Below, in pieces: positions 42,996-51,573 of a DNA stretch of 64,000 bases. Numbering within the stretch: position 1 is the first letter of the stretch; each line of letters begins with the position of its first letter. The notes beneath the pieces were generated by a model. The model did no database searches. It was not told the origin of the DNA and was given only the letters and a program-made list of their open reading frames with translations. This DNA comes from an uncultured Prevotella sp. (lineage in GTDB: Bacteria; Bacteroidota; Bacteroidia; Bacteroidales; Bacteroidaceae). The stretch is taken from assembly GCA_900540375.1 (NCBI GenBank), contig UQFS01000015.1, forward strand, positions 11,835 through 75,834, in the 5' to 3' direction. The position numbers were made by a program, and so were the translations under genes.

Positions 42996-44261
42996 ATGGA
43001 TACAAAACATATACATATCAGTGATTATAACTACGACTTACCCGACAGTCGTATTGCCAAGTTCCCGCTGAAGGAACGCGACCACAGCAAATTACTTATC
43101 TACGACCACGGTACGGTCAGCGAAGATATTTTCTACAACCTGCCACAGCACCTCCCTGCCGGCGCGCTGATGGTGTTTAACAACACCCGCGTCATCCAGG
43201 CACGTATGCACTTCCGCAAGGAGACCGGTGCGCTCATCGAGGTTTTTCTCATGGAGCCTGCCGAGCCCGCCGACTACGAGCAGATGTTTCAGACGACGGG
43301 CAAGTGCAGTTGGCTGTGTATGGTCGGCAATTTGAAGAAATGGAAAGAGGGTACACTCCACCGCCAGTTTGAGATTAAAGGTCATAAACTCACCCTTAAC
43401 GCCACGATGGACCGCAGCCGTACCACCGAAAAGAGCGGCGGTACGAACTATTGGGTTGACTTTGAGTGGGACAATGATCAGGTCAACTTCGCTGACATCC
43501 TTGAGGCTGTGGGTGAGCTGCCTATCCCTCCCTATCTCAACCGTGAGACGCAGGAGAGCGACAAAACCACTTACCAGACCGTCTATTCCAAGATTAAGGG
43601 CAGTGTGGCAGCGCCGACAGCGGGACTGCATTTCACCGACCGCGTGCTGAAAGACCTCGACGCTCATGGCATCGTCCGCGATGAGGTGACGCTGCATGTA
43701 GGCGCCGGAACGTTCAAACCCGTGAAGTCTGAGGAGATCGAAGACCATAACATGCACACAGAGTACATCGTTGTCCACCGCCATACCTTTGAGCATCTCC
43801 TTGAGCATCAGTGCCGGGCTATCGCGGTGGGCACCACGAGCGTGCGCACTTTGGAGAGTCTTTACTATATGGGCGTGAAGGCTTTGACCTGTCCCGACAT
43901 CACGGAGGAAGAGCTGCACGTCAATCAGTGGGAGCCCTACGACCTGTCGCATGATGAGCAGGGACTCGTGATCGTCGGCGGAAAGAGCGTCAGCGTGGAG
44001 CAGTCCATACGTGCCATTCTCGACTATCTCGACCGCGATGGCCTTGAAGCACTCCATTCCAGTACCCAGATTATTATTGCTCCGGGCTACACATACAAGA
44101 TCGTAAAGATGCTCATCACCAATTTCCATCAGCCTCAGAGCACGCTGCTGCTCTTGGTCAGCGCCTTCCTTCATGGCGACTGGCGCAAGGTCTATGACTA
44201 TGCGCTCAGCCATGACTTCCGCTTCCTGAGCTATGGTGATTCCAGTTTGTTAAAAGTTTAA
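42996..44261 (+). CDS. queA: S-adenosylmethionine:tRNA ribosyltransferase-isomerase
   Basis: Makes epoxyqueuosine at the wobble base of GUN tRNAs by transferring the ribosyl part of SAM. 421 residues, longer than the ~350 of E. coli because of insertions, as in other Bacteroidetes. Motifs: NYDLPDSRIAKFPLKERD at the N-terminus, MVFNNTRVIQARM, SKIKGSVAAPTAGLHFTD, VTLHVGAGTFKPVK, AVGTTSVRTLESL, NFHQPQSTLLLLVSAF. Other queuosine genes are not in the window. The Smr gene starts 4 nt after its stop. Confidence 0.95.
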   Translation: MDTKHIHISDYNYDLPDSRIAKFPLKERDHSKLLIYDHGTVSEDIFYNLPQHLPAGALMVFNNTRVIQARMHFRKETGALIEVFLMEPAEPADYEQMFQTTGKCSWLCMVGNLKKWKEGTLHRQFEIKGHKLTLNATMDRSRTTEKSGGTNYWVDFEWDNDQVNFADILEAVGELPIPPYLNRETQESDKTTYQTVYSKIKGSVAAPTAGLHFTDRVLKDLDAHGIVRDEVTLHVGAGTFKPVKSEEIEDHNMHTEYIVVHRHTFEHLLEHQCRAIAVGTTSVRTLESLYYMGVKALTCPDITEEELHVNQWEPYDLSHDEQGLVIVGGKSVSVEQSIRAILDYLDRDGLEALHSSTQIIIAPGYTYKIVKMLITNFHQPQSTLLLLVSAFLHGDWRKVYDYALSHDFRFLSYGDSSLLKV

Positions 44262-44265
44262 GTAT

Positions 44266-45492
44266 ATGAAGATAGGAGACAAAGTAAGTTTTCTCAGTGA
44301 GGTCGGCGGCGGAAAGGTGGCTGGCTTCCAAGGCAAGAACATCGTTTTGGTAGAGGACGAGGATGGTTTCCAGATCCCAATGCCCGTCAATGAGGTCGTC
44401 GTCGTCAAGCAGGACGACTACACTACCGCCAATGTCATCAACAAACGGGCCGAGGCTGAGGAGCACCGGGCGCAGGAGACACTGCTCAACCATGGCGGAC
44501 GCTCGGTCAAAGCCATGATGAAGGACGGACAGGACGAGGAAGTGGATATGACAGTCGAAGACACGGTTGACGACACCAAAGAGGTTACCTACCGCCCGCA
44601 GGCCGTAGAGCGGCAGGGCGGCAATCAGCTTTCGGCTTATCTTGCTTTTGTTCCGGACGATGTCAAGGAGCTCATCAACAACCCGAAGTTCACGGTCAAC
44701 CTCGTCAACGACTGCAACTATTATCTGAAATATACCTATCTCCAGGCCGAGGGCAACAGCTGGGCAGTGCTCTCTGAAGGCGAGGTGGAACCCAATACCG
44801 TACTTTTCCTTGGGGAGCTGAGCCGCGAGGATGTCAACCATCTCGACCGCATGGCCGTGCAGCTTATTGCCTACAAACGTGAGAAGGCGTTTATCCTCAA
44901 ACCCACGGTCGACGTTCAGCTGCGTCTCGATCCCATGAAGTTCTATAAAGTCCATACGATGGCGGTCACTGACTTCTTTGAGTCTCCCTGCCTGCTCTAT
45001 ACGCTGGTGGAGAACGACAAGGTGGCCCGCCCACTCGTCCTTGACGCTAAGAAACTCAAGGAAGAGATGTACGCCGGTAAGCAAAATGCCGCTACCGCTC
45101 AGGCTCCTGCCGCCAAGCAGCGTGAGCAACTGGTGAGCCGCTACTCCGACGACCAAAGCAAGGGTAACAAGCGCAACTCACCATACATCCGTCATCGCGG
45201 TCTTGACGATGCGCTCGTCGTCGACTTGCATACCGAGGAGATCCTTGATACCATGCAGGGAATGAAGCCCGGTGAGATCCTCGACTACCAGCTCAAGGTC
45301 TTCCGCGACACGATGAACGCTCATCTGAACCATAAAGGTCAGAAGATCGTCTTCATTCATGGCAAGGGTGAGGGTGTGCTGCGCCGCGCGCTCATCAACG
45401 ACCTCACCTACCGTTACAAGAAGTGCACCTATCAGGATGCCTCTTTTCAGGAATACGGTTACGGCGCCACAATGGTCACCATCAACTCCTAA
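44266..45492 (+). CDS. DUF2027 and Smr-domain protein
   Basis: 408 residues. N-terminal DUF2027 region (about 1-150: IGDKVSFLSEVGGGKVAGFQ, QIPMPVNEVVVV, then an acidic segment EDGQDEEVDMTVEDTVDD), a middle beta-rich part, and a C-terminal Smr domain (about 320-408: VVDLHTEEILDT with DLH, KIVFIHGKGEGVLRRALIN). The Smr fold is an endonuclease or RNA-cleaving domain in MutS2 and related proteins; here it is free-standing and may act on DNA or RNA. Stop lies 11 nt before nadE. Confidence 0.88.
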   Translation: MKIGDKVSFLSEVGGGKVAGFQGKNIVLVEDEDGFQIPMPVNEVVVVKQDDYTTANVINKRAEAEEHRAQETLLNHGGRSVKAMMKDGQDEEVDMTVEDTVDDTKEVTYRPQAVERQGGNQLSAYLAFVPDDVKELINNPKFTVNLVNDCNYYLKYTYLQAEGNSWAVLSEGEVEPNTVLFLGELSREDVNHLDRMAVQLIAYKREKAFILKPTVDVQLRLDPMKFYKVHTMAVTDFFESPCLLYTLVENDKVARPLVLDAKKLKEEMYAGKQNAATAQAPAAKQREQLVSRYSDDQSKGNKRNSPYIRHRGLDDALVVDLHTEEILDTMQGMKPGEILDYQLKVFRDTMNAHLNHKGQKIVFIHGKGEGVLRRALINDLTYRYKKCTYQDASFQEYGYGATMVTINS

Positions 45493-45503
45493 TTGAAAGT
45501 TAA

Positions 45504-47444
45504 ATGGAATACGGATATATTAAGGTGGCCTCGGCAGTGCCTCTTGTCAGCGTCGCTGACTGCAACGAAAACGTCAAGAATATCGAGAACCTTATCGCGC
45601 AGGCCGAAGGACAGGGCGTGGAGATCATCGTCTTTCCTGAGCTCTGCCTCACAGGTTACACTTGTCAGGACCTCTTCCGGCAGCACGTGTTGCTCGATGC
45701 CGCTGAGGTGGCCGTCATGAAACTGCTCGAGTTCACCAACCAACTCGACATCATCGCCATCGTCGGAGCTCCCGTGGTCGTTGGTGATCTGTTGCTCAAC
45801 TGTGCCATCGTCATTCAGAAAGGCCATGTGCTCGGCATTGTGCCAAAGACATACTTGCCCAATTACAGTGAGTTCTACGAGAAGCGCTGGTTTGCTTCCG
45901 CCCAGGATTTGCGTCCCGGCACGTTCCACTATGCGGGCCATTCCATCTCTATCACCTCTTCGCCACAGCTTTTCCGTACGATGGACGGCGTAACCTTTGG
46001 CGTAGAGATCTGTGAGGACGTGTGGGCACCGACGCCGCCGAGCAACCATCTGGCCTTGGCCGGAGCCGGCATTATCTTCAATCTCAGTGCCAGCGATGAG
46101 CTCATCGGCAAACACGACTACCTGCTCAGCCTGCTCAGCAATCAGAGCGCGCGCACCATGAGCGGCTATGTCTACAGCAGTGCAGGCTTTGGCGAGAGCA
46201 CACAAGATGTGGTTTATGGTGGCAACGCACTGATCTACGAGAATGGCAAACTACTGGCCAAGGGTGAGCGCTTCTCCTTGCAGCCTCAGTTGCAGACGGC
46301 ACAGATCGATGTGGAATACCTGCGGTCGGAGCGTCAGATGAACACGACGTTTACGAATGCTCAGCGCCGGATGATCCACGAAGACATCCGCTTTATCGAT
46401 GCCGATGTGGTCGACCATCACGATTTCGTGTTGGAGCGCACCATCAACCCGCATCCTTTCATCCCGAAGAGTGATGACATGGAGCGGTCATGCAATGAGA
46501 TCTTCTCCATTCAGGTCATGGGTCTGGCACGCCGCATCGTCCACACACATGCCAAGACAGTGGTCGTCGGCGTGAGCGGCGGACTGGACTCTACACTGGC
46601 CTTGTTGGTTTGCGTGAAGACCTTCGACAAGCTTGGCATGGACAGAAAAGGCATCGTGGGCGTCACCATGCCGGGCTTCGGTACCACCGACCGTACCTAT
46701 CACAATGCAGTCAGCCTGATGAATTCCCTCGGTGTAACCATTCGCGAGATCAGTATTGCCAAGAGTGTCACGCAGCACTTCGAGGATATCGGGCACGACA
46801 TGCAAGTGCATGATGTCACTTATGAAAACGGACAGGCCCGTGAGCGCACGCAGATCCTCATGGATCTCTCCAACCAGCTTGGCGGTCTCGTCGTCGGCAC
46901 AGGTGACCTCTCGGAGCTTGCTTTGGGATGGGCTACATACAATGGTGACCACATGAGCATGTATGGTGTCAACGCCTCCATCCCCAAGACACTCATCAAG
47001 TATCTCGTGGAGTTTGCCGCCAAGACAGTAGACGACAAGAGTGCATCTACGCTCTTTGACATCATCGCCACGCCGATTTCGCCCGAACTGATCCCTGCTG
47101 ACGAGAATGGCAACATCAAGCAGAAGACCGAAGACCTCGTGGGTCCTTACGAGCTTCACGATTTCTTCCTCTACTATTTCCTGCGCTGTGGTTTCAGTCC
47201 CCGCAAGATCTTCATGCTGGCCTGCCATGTCTTCGACGGCACACGTCCCCAGGAGGGTGTCTCGATCTATTCCGAGGAGACGATCCGCCATTGGCTCCGC
47301 ACATTCTGTCGCCGCTTCTTTGCTCAGCAGTTCAAGCGCTCTTGCCTGCCCGACGGACCCAAAGTCGGTTCCGTCAGCCTCAGTCCGCGTGGCGACTGGC
47401 GCATGCCCACCGATGCTCAGTCGGCTTTGTGGCTGGAAGAATAA
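45504..47444 (+). CDS. nadE: Glutamine-dependent NAD+ synthetase
   Basis: Converts deamido-NAD to NAD with glutamine nitrogen and ATP. 646 residues: nitrilase-type amidase domain (about 1-290) with Glu in VFPELCLTGYT, Lys in PKTYLPNYSEFYEKRWF and nucleophile Cys in GVEICEDVW; C-terminal synthetase with P-loop VVVGVSGGLDSTLALLV, VGTGDLSELALGWATY and KTLIKYLVEFAA. Size fits the two-domain form. Last gene of a plus-strand run; a bidirectional terminator follows. Confidence 0.97.
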   Translation: MEYGYIKVASAVPLVSVADCNENVKNIENLIAQAEGQGVEIIVFPELCLTGYTCQDLFRQHVLLDAAEVAVMKLLEFTNQLDIIAIVGAPVVVGDLLLNCAIVIQKGHVLGIVPKTYLPNYSEFYEKRWFASAQDLRPGTFHYAGHSISITSSPQLFRTMDGVTFGVEICEDVWAPTPPSNHLALAGAGIIFNLSASDELIGKHDYLLSLLSNQSARTMSGYVYSSAGFGESTQDVVYGGNALIYENGKLLAKGERFSLQPQLQTAQIDVEYLRSERQMNTTFTNAQRRMIHEDIRFIDADVVDHHDFVLERTINPHPFIPKSDDMERSCNEIFSIQVMGLARRIVHTHAKTVVVGVSGGLDSTLALLVCVKTFDKLGMDRKGIVGVTMPGFGTTDRTYHNAVSLMNSLGVTIREISIAKSVTQHFEDIGHDMQVHDVTYENGQARERTQILMDLSNQLGGLVVGTGDLSELALGWATYNGDHMSMYGVNASIPKTLIKYLVEFAAKTVDDKSASTLFDIIATPISPELIPADENGNIKQKTEDLVGPYELHDFFLYYFLRCGFSPRKIFMLACHVFDGTRPQEGVSIYSEETIRHWLRTFCRRFFAQQFKRSCLPDGPKVGSVSLSPRGDWRMPTDAQSALWLEE

Positions 47445-47517
47445 GGGCTTCGTCAGAAAATAAAATCTTATGCTTTCAGTAGGGAAAAACGTTTCCTACT
47501 GATGCTATAAAACGAAT

Positions 47518-47559
47518 AAAGCCCCAAGCAACCTGATTTGATGGTTGCTTGGGGCTTTT
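47518..47559. terminator. Bidirectional terminator between nadE and the 47577 gene
   Basis: 16-bp stem AAAGCCCCAAGCAACC / GGTTGCTTGGGGCTTT, 9-nt loop, A-run on the left and T-run on the right; serves both converging genes. A further imperfect hairpin (about 47476-47502) precedes it. Confidence 0.92.
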
Positions 47560-47576
47560 GTTTGATGGGGGATGAA

Positions 47577-48185
47577 TTATTTGTTATGGAAGTAGAACGG
47601 AAGTGCCAAACCGGCGGCGAGTAAGTTTGTTCCGCCAATGATATTTTCGTTGTCAAGGTAGACACCACCCAAGACGATTTGCAGTCCGATGGTCTTTCCG
47701 CTCTTCACGCCATAAGAATTGGGACATCCAGCATAGAAAGCCAGCGTGATCGTGTGGGACTTACCTTCAGCCATTGTGCTGAATGTCAGTTTCTGTGGCT
47801 GTAAGTGGAATGTCACAGGAGAGAGACTGTAGAAATAAGTATAGCATTTCAGTATCTGTGCCGGAGCATTCTCCAGACATGCTTTAGCGGTAGCATCTTG
47901 CACAAAATGCCCGATAGAGTTGACATGGAAGTTGTAGACGGTTGCTGTCGAATCGGTTTCAAAGTTCACGCTCGTGGCTACGGAGTCGACCTTTGACGGC
48001 TTTTTGGTGAAGATAGAGTCGTAATAGACCAGCTGTCCACTATGCGGTCCCTCTACAGCCAGGTAAGCCTTGTGCTGCTCTTCACGTGTCAGACCGTTGT
48101 CGTCGTCATCGTCGTTTAAGCAAGAAGTCATGGTCAGTGCTGCGATCATGCACAGCAACAGTGTCAAGATTGAAGTTTTTCTCAT
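47577..48185 (-). CDS. Lipoprotein, DUF4840-like
   Basis: 202 residues: lipoprotein signal ending TMTSC (Cys22), then a run of five aspartates (LNDDDDDNG), EEQHKAYLAVEGPHSGQLVYY and a beta-rich body ending AAGLALPFYFHNK. The acidic tract after the lipid-anchored cysteine agrees with Bacteroidetes lipoprotein export signals for surface display, though here the charges lie at +2 to +7. DUF4840 is a tentative label. A TATCTTTG box lies upstream (48233-48240). No function is known. Confidence 0.75.
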   Translation of the reverse strand: MRKTSILTLLLCMIAALTMTSCLNDDDDDNGLTREEQHKAYLAVEGPHSGQLVYYDSIFTKKPSKVDSVATSVNFETDSTATVYNFHVNSIGHFVQDATAKACLENAPAQILKCYTYFYSLSPVTFHLQPQKLTFSTMAEGKSHTITLAFYAGCPNSYGVKSGKTIGLQIVLGGVYLDNENIIGGTNLLAAGLALPFYFHNK

Positions 48186-48283
48186 TTTACTTTATTATTT
48201 GATTTTGATTGAATGTTTCTATTGGTTAAATGCAAAGATACGGAAAAACTTGCATGTAGGGGATAAGAAAATCAAATAAAATA

Positions 48284-48319
48284 GATCCGTCCGCTTAAAC
48301 ATGCTTTAGCGGACGGGTC
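48284..48319 (-). terminator. Terminator after the octahistidine gene
   Basis: 12-bp stem GATCCGTCCGCT / AGCGGACGGGTC just past the stop at 48327; AT-rich sequence follows on the minus side. Confidence 0.7.
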
Positions 48320-48326
48320 ATCAAGA

Positions 48327-48548
48327 CTATTCTGTTGTGTAGATCCAGTAGACGTAGGCCATAAGTGCAATGGCTGTTAACGATAGTACAGCGAACAGAA
48401 TCTTCCCTACGAGGGGCTTCCTTTTTATGCTTATGAAAGCTTTGCGCTTATATCGCTCTGACCCGTCCATGTGATGATGGTGGTGATGGTGATGCTGATC
48501 TGTAGAGGATTGCGTCGTTTGGGACGTTGTGTCTTGTGTGGAAGTCAT
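48327..48548 (-). CDS. Small membrane protein with natural His8 tract
   Basis: 73 residues. A Thr/Gln/Ser-rich N-terminus (MTSTQDTTSQTTQSSTDQ), then eight consecutive histidines, MDGSERYKRKAF, a basic stretch, and one hydrophobic helix near the C-terminus (about 48-70, ILFAVLSLTAIALMAYVYW). Positive-inside reasoning puts the His tract in the cytoplasm. The gene is 12 nt after the OprO/P porin, same strand, so co-transcribed. The His run suggests metal binding; CAT and CAC codons alternate irregularly. I do not recognise a family. Confidence 0.7.
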   Translation of the reverse strand: MTSTQDTTSQTTQSSTDQHHHHHHHHMDGSERYKRKAFISIKRKPLVGKILFAVLSLTAIALMAYVYWIYTTE

Positions 48549-48560
48549 ATAAAATATTAA

Positions 48561-49682
48561 TTAAAAGCGGAAGTCAAGTTGCACGTCGATCATGTTGTAG
48601 TTTGGCTTGTCCAGATTACGATCGTTGACGCACATATATTCCGTATTGAGTTGTATGTTTTTGTTGAACAGATAGTTGAGACCGGCTTCATACTGTGTGC
48701 GGCTCGATCCCCATTCAGCAGACTGTCTGTAGAGATCGTAGCGGGCTTTGGCGTAGAGCTTCTTGCTGATTACAGGGGCAATGACCAGAGCGTAGTATGC
48801 GTCGGCCTTGCTGCCGATGGCTTCATTGACGGTGCAGTCTGTGGTACCATTACCGCCGGACTCCGATACCTTGAAGGCTTTACCGGTGGAGTGGACATAT
48901 TCCGAGCGGAAAGTCCAGTCGCTGGCTTTGTACTCGGCAGAGAAAGCATAGCGGTGCTGTGGCAGTTTGCGCACCTCGCCCTTGTGCGTTCCGCTCTCGT
49001 CAGTCCAGTTGCCTTTACGGGCATAGGAACCCTCACTGCCGAATATGCCGAGGCGCATGCCGGCTACGGGCATCACCCAGATGCCGCCGATCACGTCCTT
49101 TTGCTGGTCCGCATCCTTGGTGTTGATGCCCTGTCCGTTGTAGACTCCAATCTGATAGTGCAGCAAGTCGCGCTTCTGGGCATTGGGCAGGAAGTCACCC
49201 TGTACCTGTACACCGATGTCACGCCCGTTGCTGGCCTTGACACCACTGCGGTCGGAGAAATAGCAGAGCTTGTTGATGGCTTGGGCATAACTGAAGAATC
49301 CTTGGTCGATAGGATGCATCGGGTTCTCAAAGGTGAACGCACGCTTGAACTGACCGACTTTCACTTTGAAGAAACTATATTTCTGCCACTCGGTGAACGC
49401 ATCTACAACACGCGGGGAGTTGCCGAGCGTGGACGTGTTGCCGTTGAACTGCAACTGAACTTTCCAATACCAGTCCTGCTGGATGCGCCCTTCGAGGGCG
49501 ATACGGCCCAGACGCAGGTTAAATGAGTTAGCCTTGGCATTCTCTTGGTCACTGTATTGATATTGTGTCATCACATAGCCCGAGAGCTTCACATCGTTGA
49601 TCCATTGTGGCAACTTAGTTTCGGCTTGAGCCATTGAGGCAAAGCCCAAAGACAGCAGTGCCACAGAAAAAAGTTTCTTCAT
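48561..49682 (-). CDS. Phosphate-selective porin OprO/OprP-like protein
   Basis: 373-residue outer-membrane beta-barrel. Signal peptide ending SMAQA; N-terminal strand KLSGYVMTQYQYSDQ; LRLGRIALEGRIQQDWYWKVQLQF; VKVGQFKRAFTFENPMHP, the usual porin motif of the family; C-terminal MIDVQLDFRF with terminal Phe. Family members take up phosphate or polyphosphate, but many Bacteroidetes members have unknown substrates. A -7 box TATATTTG (49776-49783) lies about 95 nt upstream. Operon with the His8 peptide. Confidence 0.88.
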   Translation of the reverse strand: MKKLFSVALLSLGFASMAQAETKLPQWINDVKLSGYVMTQYQYSDQENAKANSFNLRLGRIALEGRIQQDWYWKVQLQFNGNTSTLGNSPRVVDAFTEWQKYSFFKVKVGQFKRAFTFENPMHPIDQGFFSYAQAINKLCYFSDRSGVKASNGRDIGVQVQGDFLPNAQKRDLLHYQIGVYNGQGINTKDADQQKDVIGGIWVMPVAGMRLGIFGSEGSYARKGNWTDESGTHKGEVRKLPQHRYAFSAEYKASDWTFRSEYVHSTGKAFKVSESGGNGTTDCTVNEAIGSKADAYYALVIAPVISKKLYAKARYDLYRQSAEWGSSRTQYEAGLNYLFNKNIQLNTEYMCVNDRNLDKPNYNMIDVQLDFRF

Positions 49683-49775
49683 GTTTTAGTGTTTATTTGT
49701 CTCTTGTGAACTGATCCTTTATAGACTCAACATAGTTAAAATGAAGAGTCAGTTGATAAAAGGCCATTATTTGTG

Positions 49776-49783
49776 CAAATATA
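49776..49783 (-). promoter_or_regulatory. -7 box upstream of the porin gene
   Basis: TATATTTG on the minus strand; no clear -33 partner. The leader would be about 90 nt. Confidence 0.4.
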
Positions 49784-49853
49784 ATTAAATTATAAGAGGT
49801 ATGTTTCGTTGCATTAAGAAAAAATAGTTGATAGATAAATAAAACTGATTTTG

Positions 49854-49885
49854 TTTGGCGGAATGAAATTTTTGTCGTATCTTTG
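49854..49885 (+). promoter_or_regulatory. Promoter of tRNA-Pro
   Basis: TTTG (49854-49857), 20-nt spacer, TATCTTTG (49878-49885). A leader hairpin TCAACAAG / CTTGTTGA (49903-49910, 49933-49940) precedes the tRNA. Confidence 0.8.
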
Positions 49886-49955
49886 CACCCGCAATTCAGA
49901 AATCAACAAGTTGCGACTTCGTAGTGTGATTGCTTGTTGAGAAGGAAGAGCAAAG

Positions 49956-50029
49956 CGGGGTGTAGCGCAGTCCGGTAGCGCTCCTGGTTTGGGACCAGGT
50001 GGTCGCAGGTTCGAATCCTGTCGCCCCGA
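49956..50029 (+). tRNA. tRNA-Pro (anticodon TGG)
   Basis: Full cloverleaf: acceptor CGGGGTG / CGCCCCG, discriminator A, anticodon loop TTTGGGA, T-arm GCAGG-TTCGAAT-CCTGT. CCA is not encoded. Followed at once by an intrinsic terminator. Confidence 0.97.
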
Positions 50030-50032
50030 CAT

Positions 50033-50068
50033 AAAGAGAGTTTCTCATTGTGGGAAACTCTCTTTTTT
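50033..50068 (+). terminator. Terminator after tRNA-Pro
   Basis: Stem AAAGAGAGTTTC / GAAACTCTCTTT, then TTTT. Confidence 0.9.
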
Positions 50069-50288
50069 GGCTATATAAGCATGTATAGCGTTTCCTTTTA
50101 TATGCGGTGTCTGTCTGGTGCTAAAGACTTGGAGGTATTCATTGAACTGTTACATCGTTTTCCCCTTGCGGGGAATCATCTTTTCTTCGTGGATGAATCT
50201 TTACAAAAAGGCATCACTGCGGAGTTGCAATCTAGGGGCTGCGAAAACATGAAAAAGAGAAAAAACGGAGATGAGATATCCTTCTTTG

Positions 50289-50598
50289 TGCTATCTCGTT
50301 GTCAAAGTACCTTTCTGATGCTATCAGAAAGGCTTTCTGCCTTGGTCGAAGTGCCTTTCTGCCTTGGTCAAACTACCGAGATGATAGTATCAGAAAGGCT
50401 TCCTGATGAGCAATATTACCATGATCTCATTTAAAAAAAGCTATTTTGTGGGAGTTAAAATCGCTCTATGCTTGTAAGGTTTTGATTGTTAGGAAATTAT
50501 GAAGATACCTTCAAAATTCGCAAAATTGAGAGCAACATAGGTGTCGGTTCAGAAAATCGCAAGGAGAAGGGCGGAAAAATGTCAGTTTATCCAACAAA
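50289..50598 (+). repeat. Dispersed intergenic element, copy C
   Basis: Main content of the gene-free stretch 50069-50731. Five 22-nt units run from 50289 to 50398. Two units start CTTTCTGCCTTGGTC (50333, 50355); the unit at 50311 is a self-complementary hairpin (10-bp stem CCTTTCTGAT / ATCAGAAAGG). Read in reverse, units begin GTACTTTGAC or GTAGTTTGAC. The array ends CAAACTACCGAGATGAT, as copy B does. The box at 50569-50598 reads GGGCGGAAAAATGTCAGTTT then ATCCAACAAA, with an inverted AAAGTGACATTTG at 50607-50619. Confidence 0.75.
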
Positions 50599-50731
50599 TA
50601 AGAGAGAAAGTGACATTTGTGGCCAGTTGTGAATACATGCTGAAGGATACGGTTGAGGCAGACTATCGGGGCTGTTGACAACTTCAATGCGGGATTCTTG
50701 AAATCATATTATGGAACGAGGGAATAGACTA

Positions 50732-51562
50732 TCATTCCTCGAAATGATACTTGTCATTAAGCGCTTTATAGTCCTCTTTTGCTTTCTCAAGAAACTGGTG
50801 GTATTCTTCGGACCGAGGGTTGAAGGGACGGTGCTCAAGGGCTTTGCGGATGGGATGCCACTGCTCAAGGAAGTGAAATGTGGCAGGAGAAAAGTAGGCA
50901 TGGGACAGTCGTTCGTAGATGTAGCTGACGGCCTGCTCGGTAGGGTGTAGCATGTCTTCCTGATAGAAGCGGTAGTCACGGAGCTCATCGTTGACAATCT
51001 CGTAGGAAGGGAAATAGACGACCGTCGGGTCGTCAAACGCTTCGATGATCTGGTCGACAGCCAACAGCAGCGTGGCCTTGGACAGCTGACTGCCATGATA
51101 ACCATATTTTCGGTAGCGGATAGGACTCACGGTGAGCAGAATACGCGTGGAAGGAAAGCCAGAGCGAATCAGTCGGATAGCCTCAGAAAGTGCCTCGGCA
51201 CACTGGTCGACAGTCAACTGCTCTTCGTGGAAAAGCTTTTGCGGCCGCTTCTGGCAGTTGTCCACGATCTCACCCGTGGCGATGAGACGATAGACATGAT
51301 TGGTGCCGAGCGTGAAGACAGCAGTACCGGGTTCGTCAGTACTGAATGGCAACTGACCGGCATCGATAAGCCGCCTGACCGTATGGAGCACGCTCACCGG
51401 ATTGTACATCACACCGAAAGGATTGACAAGCGCGCGGAATTTCTCTTCCTTGAACCGCTTGCCGATGTTGTCGGCAAAGCACGATCCCACGAAGAGCATC
51501 CGCTCGCAGGGCTCAATTTGCCACGGCGAGGGCGCAATGGTGACGGGTGTGGTGAACTGCAA
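50732..51562 (-). CDS. GSCFA-domain protein
   Basis: 276 residues of the GSCFA family, named after its GSCFAxN motif, visible as MLFVGSCFADNIGKRF (about 22-37). It contains FGVMYNPVSVL, FTLGTNHVYRL, ILLTVSPIRYRKYGYHGSQLSKATLL and DMLHPTEQAVSYIYERL; the DxxHP motif near the C-terminus and the SC motif suggest an SGNH-like hydrolase fold. No signal peptide. It begins 11 nt after uvrA on the same strand. The substrate is unknown. Confidence 0.9.
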   Translation of the reverse strand: MQFTTPVTIAPSPWQIEPCERMLFVGSCFADNIGKRFKEEKFRALVNPFGVMYNPVSVLHTVRRLIDAGQLPFSTDEPGTAVFTLGTNHVYRLIATGEIVDNCQKRPQKLFHEEQLTVDQCAEALSEAIRLIRSGFPSTRILLTVSPIRYRKYGYHGSQLSKATLLLAVDQIIEAFDDPTVVYFPSYEIVNDELRDYRFYQEDMLHPTEQAVSYIYERLSHAYFSPATFHFLEQWHPIRKALEHRPFNPRSEEYHQFLEKAKEDYKALNDKYHFEE

Positions 51563-51573
51563 GGCTGGGTATC

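Noticed and set aside
50048..50434. 128-codon open frame after tRNA-Pro
   Set aside because: It starts in the tRNA terminator hairpin and its 3' third is the 22-nt repeat array, whose period does not fit codons; no recognisable protein features.
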